A stretch of 6,921 bases of DNA from an uncultured Variovorax sp. (GTDB lineage: Bacteria > Pseudomonadota > Gammaproteobacteria > Burkholderiales > Burkholderiaceae): contig CAMLCW010000275.1 in NCBI GenBank assembly GCA_946478645.1, positions 1-6,921 of the forward strand. Reading direction: 5' to 3'. The notes beneath the pieces are model-generated. The model searched no databases. It was not told where the DNA came from and saw only the letters and a list, made by a program, of their open reading frames with translations. Position 1 is the stretch's first letter; each line of letters opens with the position of its first letter. This document shows, piece by piece, positions 1-5,637 of this stretch. The translations under genes were made by a program, and so were the position numbers.

Positions 1-16
1 TGTGCTCTTCCGATCT
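1..16. other. Residual Illumina adapter at the contig edge
   Basis: The 16 bases are identical to the last 16 bases of the Illumina TruSeq read-2/index adapter as read towards the insert, ending in the shared CTCTTCCGATCT. The TGTG before that core distinguishes it from the read-1 adapter. Translated in the frame of the following gene it gives Val-Leu-Phe-Arg-Ser, a familiar adapter artefact at truncated protein ends. The organism's own sequence therefore starts at about 17. Nothing upstream of this junction should be inferred. Confidence 0.95.
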
Positions 17-1234
17 ATGGGGCCCGACGACGCGGTGCCGCCCGCCAGCACGGCAGCGCCGCGTGCCGGCGAGGCCATCGGCGAGGCCACCGAATGCGGC
101 CTGCTCTACACCTCGGGCACCACCGGGCGCCCCAAGGGCTGCATCCTGAGCAACGCTTATTTCCTGCGCGCGGGCCAGTGGTATGCCGCGCTCGACGGCG
201 TGTGCAGCATCCGGCGCGATGCCGAGCGCGTCATCACGCCGCTGCCGCTCAACCACATGAACGCGATGGCGTTCTCGACCATGGTGGTGCTCGTCGCGGG
301 CGGCTGCCTGGTGCAGCTCGACCGCTTCCATCCGAAGAGCTGGCTCGCAAGCGCACGCGAGAGCGGCGCGACCATCGCGCACTACCTGGGCGTGATGCCC
401 GCGATGCTGCTGTCGGCGCCGGCATCGGCCGCCGACCGCGACCACACGATCCGCTGGGGCTTCGGCGCCGGCGTGGACCGCAAGAACCATGCGCCGTTCG
501 AGGAACGCTTCGGCTTTCCGCTCGTCGAGGCCTGGGCCATGACCGAGACCGGCGCGGCCGCCTGCATCATGGCCAACCGCGAGCCGCGGCGCGTGGGCAC
601 CAGCTGCTTCGGCCGGCAGGAAGACTTCGTCGAGATCCGCCTCGTGGGCGACGACGGCAGCGAGGTGGGCATCGATGCGCCGGGCGAACTGCTCGTGCGC
701 TCGGCCGGTGCCGACCCGCGGCGCTACTTCTTCTCGGGCTACCTGAAGGACGACGCGGCCACGGCCGAGGCCTGGGCCGGCGGATGGTTTCACACCGGCG
801 ACCTGGTGCGCCGCGACGCCGAGGGCAACTTCTTCTTCGTCGACCGCAAGAAGAACGTGATCCGCCGCAGCGGCGAGAACATCTCGGCGGTCGAGGTCGA
901 GAGCGTGCTCAACCAGCATCCGGCCGTGAAGGCGTCGGCCGTGGCCGCCACGCCCGACGCGGTGCGCGGCGACGAAGTGCTGGCTTGCATCGTGCTGCGC
1001 GAAGACGCCGCCGATGCCGCACGGCACGCCCAGATCGCGGCCAGCATCGTCGAACACGCGCTCGACCAGCTCGCCTACTACAAGGCGCCGGGCTACGTCG
1101 CGTTCGTGGACGCGCTGCCGCTCACGCCCTCGCAGAAGATCCAGCGCGGCCAGCTGCGCGACATGGCGCATTCGCTGCCGGGGCAGCGTCACTGCATCGA
1201 CACGCGCGCCATGAAGAAGAGGCAGCCGGCATGA
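17..1234 (+). CDS. AMP-forming acyl-CoA ligase, 5'-truncated
   Basis: This is the C-terminal 405 residues of an ANL-superfamily acyl-CoA synthetase, which activates a carboxylic acid with ATP via an acyl-adenylate and transfers it to CoA in the cytoplasm. Visible motifs (residues counted from position 17): phosphate-binding loop YTSGTTGRPKG at 31-41, an A5-type AWAMTETG at 172-179, GWFHTGDL at 256-263 with the ATP-ribose aspartate, the hinge region VDRKKNVIRRSGENIS at 275-290, and the C-terminal PLTPSQKIQRGQL at 368-380 with the catalytic lysine K374. Family members are about 500-550 residues, so roughly 100-140 N-terminal residues are missing. The methionine at 17 is internal, not a start. 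The sequence feels closest to carnitine/crotonobetaine-CoA-ligase-like proteins, but substrate cannot be assigned. The stop overlaps the next start (ATGA), which suggests translational coupling with the thiolase-like gene. Confidence 0.93.
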   Translation: MGPDDAVPPASTAAPRAGEAIGEATECGLLYTSGTTGRPKGCILSNAYFLRAGQWYAALDGVCSIRRDAERVITPLPLNHMNAMAFSTMVVLVAGGCLVQLDRFHPKSWLASARESGATIAHYLGVMPAMLLSAPASAADRDHTIRWGFGAGVDRKNHAPFEERFGFPLVEAWAMTETGAAACIMANREPRRVGTSCFGRQEDFVEIRLVGDDGSEVGIDAPGELLVRSAGADPRRYFFSGYLKDDAATAEAWAGGWFHTGDLVRRDAEGNFFFVDRKKNVIRRSGENISAVEVESVLNQHPAVKASAVAATPDAVRGDEVLACIVLREDAADAARHAQIAASIVEHALDQLAYYKAPGYVAFVDALPLTPSQKIQRGQLRDMAHSLPGQRHCIDTRAMKKRQPA

Positions 1235-2403
1235 AGCGCAACCGGTTGTCCTACGAAGGCGTGGCCGTCGCGGTGCCCGTCACGGTGCCCTACGTGCGCT
1301 ATTCCACGCACACCGCGCACTGGTTCGTCGGCCGGGCCATCGAGGCGCTGGTCCAGGCGAGCGGCGTTGCCAAGGACCAGATCGACGGTCTCTGCCTCAG
1401 CAGCTTCTCGCTCGCGCCCGACACGGCCGTGGGCGTGACGCAGCATCTGGGCATGTCGCCGCGCTGGCTCGACCACGTGCCCACGGGCGGCGCCTCGGGC
1501 GTGATGTGCCTGCGCCGCGCCGCGCGTGCGGTGCAGGCGGGCGATGCAGACATCGTGGCCTGCGTGGGTGCCGACACCAACCATGTCGACTCGTTCCGCC
1601 AGACGCTCGGCAGCTTCAGCAACTTCGCGCGCGACGCGAGCTACCCCTATGGCTCGGGCGGGCCGAACTCGATCTTCGCGTTCATCACCGCCAACTACAT
1701 GCGCACCTACGGCGCGAAGCGCGAGGACTTCGGGCGCATCTGCGTCGACCAGCGCACCAACGCGCTCGGCAATCCGAACGCGATGTTCAAGAAGGCGCTG
1801 ACGCTCGACGAATACATGGCGTCGCGGCCGATCTCCGACCCGATCCACCTGTTCGATTGCGTGATGCCCTGCGCCGGCGCGGACGCGTTCCTGGTGATGA
1901 GCGAGGATCGCGCGCGCGACCTGGGCCTGCCGCATGCGGTGATCCGCGGCGCCATCGAGCGCCACAACGCCTACGCCGAAGACCCGGTGATGGTGCAGGG
2001 CGGCTGGCGCATGGACCGCGACGACCTCTACGCGCAGGCCGGCGTGCAGCCTGCCCAGCTCGATTTCGTGCAGACCTATGACGACTACCCCGTGATCGTG
2101 ATGATGCAGTTCGAGGACCTGGGCTTCTGCGAGAAGGGCGAGGGCCCGGCCTTCGTGCAGTCGCACACCATGACCTTCGACGGCAGCTTTCCCAACAACA
2201 CCAGCGGCGGCCAGCTGTCGGCTGGCCAGGCCGGGGCGGCGGGCGGCTTCCTCGGCATGGTCGAGGCGATCCGCCAACTGACGGATCAAGCCGGACCGCG
2301 CGCCGTGCCCGATGCGCAACTCGGTCTCGTCGCGGGGTTCGGCATGGTGACTTACGACCGCTGCCTGTGCACGGGTGCGGTGATCCTGGGGAGGCCGTCG
2401 TGA
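1231..2403 (+). CDS. Thiolase-superfamily protein, aldolase/lipid-transfer type (no nucleophilic Cys)
   Basis: This 390-residue protein has the thiolase fold length and layout of SCP2-thiolase/lipid-transfer proteins. The start is ATG overlapping the ligase stop, with AGAAGAGG ending 8 bases upstream. The segment that holds the acylated cysteine in true thiolases reads PTGGASG at 84-90, with no cysteine; the nearest is C93. The NEAF-type position reads TYDDY (282-286), and the GHP-type histidine loop reads GGQLSAGQAGAAGG (326-339) with no histidine. Known relatives of this kind, such as steroid aldolase Ltp2, bind a DUF35 partner and cleave beta-hydroxyacyl-CoA by retro-aldol reaction using tyrosines. 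The next gene here encodes a DUF35 domain, which supports that reading. Inference: a C-C lyase or aldolase acting on the CoA ester made by the upstream ligase. A thiolase using another residue, or a binding protein, remains possible. Confidence 0.85.
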   Translation: MKRNRLSYEGVAVAVPVTVPYVRYSTHTAHWFVGRAIEALVQASGVAKDQIDGLCLSSFSLAPDTAVGVTQHLGMSPRWLDHVPTGGASGVMCLRRAARAVQAGDADIVACVGADTNHVDSFRQTLGSFSNFARDASYPYGSGGPNSIFAFITANYMRTYGAKREDFGRICVDQRTNALGNPNAMFKKALTLDEYMASRPISDPIHLFDCVMPCAGADAFLVMSEDRARDLGLPHAVIRGAIERHNAYAEDPVMVQGGWRMDRDDLYAQAGVQPAQLDFVQTYDDYPVIVMMQFEDLGFCEKGEGPAFVQSHTMTFDGSFPNNTSGGQLSAGQAGAAGGFLGMVEAIRQLTDQAGPRAVPDAQLGLVAGFGMVTYDRCLCTGAVILGRPS

Positions 2404-2406
2404 AAG

Positions 2407-2525
2407 CGGACTTCCGGACGCAGAGGACGCAAAGGTTTCGCAGAGAACGCGAAAGAAATCCTTTTTGTCTGGCTCCCTTTTGCGTCTTCTGCGAAACCTT
2501 TGCGCCTTCTGCGTCCGGCTGTCCG
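2407..2525. repeat. Long imperfect inverted repeat, copy 1 (short loop)
   Basis: The arms are 2407-2456 and 2476-2525. By hand alignment about 42 of 50 positions are complementary, and the loop is 19 bases. The core TTTCGCAG with flanking CGCAGAG-type units recurs every 9-11 bases within an arm. The repeat begins 3 bases after the thiolase-like stop and ends shortly before the ribosome-binding site of the DUF35-SDR gene, so it fills most of the 151-base gap. As RNA it would form a long stem. The left arm with its flank (2403-2455) matches 3816-3868 at about 48 of 53 positions, so it is a second copy of the element further on. It looks like a dispersed REP/MITE-like intergenic element; no coding function is supported. 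Confidence 0.85.
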
Positions 2526-2539
2526 AATTCCCTCTTCAT

Positions 2540-2543
2540 GAGG
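2540..2543 (+). promoter_or_regulatory. Ribosome-binding site of the DUF35-SDR gene
   Basis: GAGG lies 11 bases upstream of ATG 2555, between the inverted repeat and the gene. The spacing is long but this is the only purine-rich block available. It favours 2555 over the in-frame ATGs at 2561 and 2570, and over upstream in-frame starts inside the repeat. Confidence 0.5.
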
Positions 2544-2554
2544 CACAGCACACC

Positions 2555-3808
2555 ATGACCATGCCCCTGATGCGCCCCCCGCGCAAGAACCCGGTGCTGC
2601 GCACCCGGCAGATGAACCTGCCGCCCGGCACACGCGGGCGCGTCGCGCTGGGCCTCACGGCGGCCGCCGCCGAGGGCCGCTTCGAGCTGCAGACCTGCGA
2701 CGACTGCGGCACCGTGCAGTACCCGCCGCGCGAGGTCTGCCACAAGTGCCTGTCGGCTGCGCTGCGCTGGCGCGAACAGAGCGGCGAGGGCGAGCTGCTC
2801 GGCAGCACCACGCTGCACCACAGCAACGACCTGTTCTTCCGCGAGCGGCTGCCGTGGCGGCTCGGGCTGGTGCACCTCGATGCGGGGCCGACGCTCATGG
2901 TCCACCTGCATGGCGAGGTCGGCGAGGCGCCTCAGCGTGTCCGCGTGGGCGCCCGGCTCGATCGAGCCGGCCAGGCCGTCCTCATTGCTTTTCCGAACGA
3001 AGGGAGTCCCCACATGGCCGACGACAAGATGCTGCGCGAAATGACCAGCGATCCCAAATTCCGCAAGGCGCTGGTGACCGACGGCAAGACCGAGGTGGGC
3101 CAGGCCCTGGTGCGCGCGCTCGTGAAAGCCGGTGCCGACATCGTCTGGGTCGGCCATGCCGAGCCGTGGAAGAAGCTGGACAACGGGCTCGACGACATCT
3201 CGGCGCTGCCGCAGGTGACGCTGGTGCCGCTCGACCTGACGAACGGGCGCCAGGTGACCGAAGTGGCGGGCTCGATCGGCGGCAAGGTCGACATCGTGAT
3301 CAACAACGCCGAGCTGCACCGCACCTTCGGCATCGGCAGCCGCCGCGGCACCGACGTGGCCAAGGCCGAGATGGACATCAACTACTTCGGCCTGCTGCGC
3401 CTCGCGCAGGAGTTCGGCCCGGCGCTCAAGGGCCGCTCGGCCGACGGCGCGACCGGCGCGACCGCATGGGTCAACCTGCTGTCGATCTACGCGCTCAGCA
3501 ACTTCCCGCCACACGGCACCTTCAGCGCCTCGAAGGCGGCCGCGTACTCGCTCGCACAGTGCCTGCGCGCCGAGATGCGCCCGGCCGGCATCCGCGTGAT
3601 CAACGTGTTCCCGGGCCCCATCGACGACGAATGGAACCAGCACACGCCGCCACCCAAGCTCGCCCCCACCGCGCTCGCCAACGCGATCGTGAAGGCGCTG
3701 CGCGATGGCGTGGAAGACGTGTACCCGGGCGACGTGGCACAGGAATGGCTCGAGCGCTGGCGCGACAACCCCAAGGTGCTCGAGCGCGAGCTTGCGGCCG
3801 GTGGGTAG
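2555..3808 (+). CDS. DUF35 Zn-ribbon/OB-fold protein fused to a degenerate SDR
   Basis: One 417-residue frame joins two domains. Residues about 40-148 are a DUF35 domain: a rubredoxin-like zinc ribbon with C48, C51, C62 and C65 (CX2CX10CX2C), then an OB-fold. Such proteins partner thiolase-like enzymes and help bind or position the acyl-CoA. Residues about 154-417 are an SDR domain with eroded motifs: TGxxxGxG reads TDGKTEVG (175-182), NNAG reads NNAE (250-253), and the catalytic YxxxK reads FSASK (323-327), so the tyrosine is phenylalanine. N276, S310, K327 and the PG motif (353-354) remain. The SDR half is therefore probably impaired or structural. A strong Shine-Dalgarno precedes Met154, so the SDR half may also be made separately (264 residues). 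The DUF35 half lies directly downstream of its likely thiolase partner. Fusion could be genuine or result from loss of a stop between two genes. Confidence 0.85.
   Translation: MTMPLMRPPRKNPVLRTRQMNLPPGTRGRVALGLTAAAAEGRFELQTCDDCGTVQYPPREVCHKCLSAALRWREQSGEGELLGSTTLHHSNDLFFRERLPWRLGLVHLDAGPTLMVHLHGEVGEAPQRVRVGARLDRAGQAVLIAFPNEGSPHMADDKMLREMTSDPKFRKALVTDGKTEVGQALVRALVKAGADIVWVGHAEPWKKLDNGLDDISALPQVTLVPLDLTNGRQVTEVAGSIGGKVDIVINNAELHRTFGIGSRRGTDVAKAEMDINYFGLLRLAQEFGPALKGRSADGATGATAWVNLLSIYALSNFPPHGTFSASKAAAYSLAQCLRAEMRPAGIRVINVFPGPIDDEWNQHTPPPKLAPTALANAIVKALRDGVEDVYPGDVAQEWLERWRDNPKVLERELAAGG
3000..3006 (+). promoter_or_regulatory. Strong internal ribosome-binding site before the SDR domain
   Basis: AAGGGAG sits 7 bases before an in-frame ATG at 3014, exactly at the junction between the DUF35 and SDR domains. 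It is a better Shine-Dalgarno than the one in front of the whole frame. Internal initiation here would give a 264-residue SDR protein. It may be a relic of a formerly separate gene or an active second start. Confidence 0.6.
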
Positions 3809-3818
3809 GCCGTCTAAA

Positions 3819-4019
3819 GCGGACGACCGGACGCAGAGGACGCAGAGGTTTCGCAGAGAGCGCAAAAGGAATACCCGAATGAATCTTTTGATCACGATGC
3901 TCGACCACCTGCGGTTCGTTTCGACCGCCTGCCCGCACCGCAAAGGCCAGCTCAACTTTTTGGTTTTCACTTCTGCGACTTCTGCGAAACCTCTGCGACT
4001 TCCGCGTCCGGAAGTCCGC
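3819..4019. repeat. Long imperfect inverted repeat, copy 2 (97-base loop)
   Basis: The arms are 3819-3870 and 3968-4019. By hand alignment about 41 of 52 positions are complementary, with the best match through the AGAGGTTTCGCAGA core. It fills nearly all of the 229-base gap between the DUF35-SDR stop and the cyclase-family start. Both arms are clearly related to copy 1 in the same orientation, but the loop here is 97 bases against 19. The loop (3871-3967) is less GC-rich than the genes and contains a small GCGGT/ACCGC inverted repeat at 3911-3928. I see no credible gene in the gap: frames crossing it give the low-complexity Arg/Gln/Thr peptides expected from the repeat. Confidence 0.83.
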
Positions 4020-4037
4020 ATCCAAGAGCACTGAAAC

Positions 4038-4844
4038 ATGACCACAGCATCCATCTCCACCGCCGACATCCTCGGCGGCCTCGTGACCGCCATGGCCAGC
4101 GGCCGCATCCGCGTGATCGACCTCACGCAGACCCTGACGCCCGAGTTTCCGCAGATCGCGCTGCCGCCCGAGATGGGCCAGTGCTGGCCGTTCCGGATCG
4201 AGGAAGTCTCCAAGTACGACGAGCGCGGCCCGGCCTGGTACTGGAACAACTTCTCCTGCGGCGAGCACACCGGCACGCACTTCGACGCGCCGATCCACTG
4301 GATCTCGGGGCGTGACCTGCCGAACAACTCGGTCGACACCATTCCGGTGCAGAACTTCGTGGCGCCGGCCTGCGTGATCGACTGTTCGGCCGACGTGCAG
4401 GCCAACGACGACTACCTGCTGAGCGTGGCCGACATCGAGCGCTACGAAGCCGCGCACGGCCGCATCCCGAAGGGCGCCTGGGTGCTGATGCGCACCGACT
4501 GGTCCAAGCGCAGCGACCCCGCGGCCTACCAGAACTTCGACGAGACCGGGCAGCACACGCCGGGCCCGAGCACGGAGGCCGTGCGCTTCCTGGTCGAGCA
4601 GCGCGATGTGCTGGGCTTCGGCTCGGAGGCCATCGGCACCGACGCGGGGCAGGGCTACCACTTGCGCCCGCCGTACCCGTGCCACTACTACATGCATGGC
4701 GCGGGGCGCTATGGCCTGCAATGCCTCGCCAACCTCGACCTGCTGCCGCCGGCCGGCGCGGTGCTGATCTGCCCGCCGCTGAAGATCGAGAAGGGCAGCG
4801 GCAGCCCGCTGCGCGTGCTCGCGCTGGTGGGAGCGCCGGCATGA
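4038..4844 (+). CDS. Cyclase-family (PF04199) metal-dependent hydrolase
   Basis: This 268-residue protein has the length and hallmark of the cyclase/kynurenine-formamidase-like family. The metal-binding motif HTGTHFDAPIH lies at 77-87, with H77, H81, D83 and H87 as ligand candidates. A second histidine region is at 216-220 (HYYMH), and the family's C-terminal pattern ending in GSGSPLRVLALVG is present. Relatives hydrolyse amide or lactam bonds (N-formylkynurenine, isatin) or act on cyclic ketones and ring compounds. Where many members have a metal-binding glutamate in 'ENL', this one reads LQCLANL (227-233), so Gln228 takes that place. The start is ATG 4038 with a modest AAGAG 9 bases upstream. 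The stop overlaps the next start (ATGA), coupling it to the following SDR. No signal peptide is seen, so it is cytoplasmic. The substrate is not identifiable; kynurenine is unlikely, given the neighbours. Confidence 0.88.
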   Translation: MTTASISTADILGGLVTAMASGRIRVIDLTQTLTPEFPQIALPPEMGQCWPFRIEEVSKYDERGPAWYWNNFSCGEHTGTHFDAPIHWISGRDLPNNSVDTIPVQNFVAPACVIDCSADVQANDDYLLSVADIERYEAAHGRIPKGAWVLMRTDWSKRSDPAAYQNFDETGQHTPGPSTEAVRFLVEQRDVLGFGSEAIGTDAGQGYHLRPPYPCHYYMHGAGRYGLQCLANLDLLPPAGAVLICPPLKIEKGSGSPLRVLALVGAPA

Positions 4845-5572
4845 CGGCACCGAGCAAGGTCGCGGCGGTCACGGGCGGCAGCGCCGGCATCGGGCGCGCG
4901 ATCTGCGAAGACCTGCTCGCGCTGGGCTACGAAGTGGTGTCGCTCGCGCGCCGCAAGGCCGACATTGCGCACCCGAAGCTGCACAGCATCGAGGTCGACC
5001 TGAGCGACCGCGCGGCCACGGGCGACGCGGTGCGCGAGCTGGTCGCGCGCTTTTCGCCGACCACGGTCGTGCACAACGCCGGCGTGATCCGCGCGGCCCT
5101 GCTCGCCGACGTGAAGCTCGACGATCTCGATGCGCTGGTCGACCTGCACCTGGGCTCGGCGATCCAGCTCGTGCAGGGCGCACTGCCCGCGATGCGGGCA
5201 CAGAAGTTCGGCCGCATCGTGCTGCTCTCGTCGCGCGCCGCGCTCGGTCTGGCGACGCGCACCAGCTATTCGGCCACCAAGGCCGGCATGCTGGGCATGG
5301 CGCGCACCTGGGCGCTCGAGCTGGCGGCCGACGGCATCACGGTGAACGTGGTCGCGCCGGGCCCGATCCGCACCGACATGTTCTACGACGTGGTCGAGGC
5401 CGGCAGCGAGAAGGAGCGCGCGCTCGCCGCGTCGGTGCCGGTGAAACGCCTCGGCGAATCGGCCGACGTGGCACGCGCCGTGCGTTTCTTCGCCGACGCC
5501 GACAACAGCTTCGTCACCGGCCAGGTGCTCTACGTCTGCGGCGGCACCAGCGTCGGCAGCCTGGCGCTCTGA
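4841..5572 (+). CDS. SDR-family NAD(P)-dependent oxidoreductase
   Basis: This 243-residue classical SDR oxidises or reduces a hydroxyl/keto group in the cytoplasm. The cofactor motif TGGSAGIG is at 11-18, HNAG (NNAG-type) at 78-81, serine at S130/S131, Y143 and K147 in YSATK, and PGPIRTDM at 173-180. The C-terminal VTGQVLYVCGG is typical of the FabG-like branch. An arginine-rich stretch after the second strand (ARRK, 36-39) suggests a preference for NADP(H), by inference only. The fourth catalytic residue, normally Asn in 'VNLxG', aligns with H103 in DLHLGS. I chose ATG 4841 because it overlaps the upstream stop and has GGGAG 7 bases before it; longer in-frame extensions run through the cyclase gene. 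As an orthodox SDR it is the better candidate for the redox step of the cluster. Confidence 0.9.
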   Translation: MTAPSKVAAVTGGSAGIGRAICEDLLALGYEVVSLARRKADIAHPKLHSIEVDLSDRAATGDAVRELVARFSPTTVVHNAGVIRAALLADVKLDDLDALVDLHLGSAIQLVQGALPAMRAQKFGRIVLLSSRAALGLATRTSYSATKAGMLGMARTWALELAADGITVNVVAPGPIRTDMFYDVVEAGSEKERALAASVPVKRLGESADVARAVRFFADADNSFVTGQVLYVCGGTSVGSLAL

Positions 5573-5637
5573 CCGTCCGGCTCATTCATTCATTTCAAGC
5601 ATTCATTCACCACCACCACCCCACCGGGAGCATTGCC
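5573..5637 (+). promoter_or_regulatory. Low-complexity leader and RBS of the binding-protein gene
   Basis: The 65-base gap holds three TCAT units (5582-5593), a further CATTCATTC (5600-5608) and four CAC units (5608-5619). Then comes GGGAG (5626-5630), 7 bases before the ATG. It is AT-richer than its surroundings and has no stem, so it would leave the start site unstructured and favour high expression. I see no convincing -35/-10 pair and no terminator, so co-transcription with the genes upstream is possible. Confidence 0.45.

Noticed and set aside
94..1230. Upstream in-frame extension of the thiolase-like gene through the ligase
   Set aside because: The extension reads as Arg-rich shadow of the ligase gene; ATG 1231 with a good Shine-Dalgarno and ATGA overlap fits the family's N-terminus.
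2457..2475. Rho-independent terminator at the first inverted repeat
   Set aside because: The stem is strong, but the T-run lies in the loop and not after the stem, so the classic terminator layout is absent.
2367..2558. Small 63-codon plus-strand frame across inverted repeat copy 1
   Set aside because: The peptide (RTQRTQRFRRERER-type) is a direct translation of the repeat and has no ribosome-binding site.
2407..4019. CRISPR array
   Set aside because: The repeated units are inverted-repeat arms separated by a whole gene, with degenerate 9-11-base internal units and no regular spacers or cas genes.
3705..4034. 109-codon plus-strand frame across inverted repeat copy 2
   Set aside because: Its first third is an out-of-frame reading of the SDR gene and the remainder is repeat translation; no domain or start signal.
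1787..4405. Open minus-strand frame of 872 codons
   Set aside because: It runs antisense through three well-supported genes and both repeats, its product is low-complexity (Arg/His/Ala-rich) with no domain, and long antisense frames are expected in very GC-rich DNA.
4679..4840. N-terminal extension of the second SDR
   Set aside because: It overlaps the end of the cyclase gene in another frame and adds low-complexity residues before a complete SDR beginning at ATG 4841.
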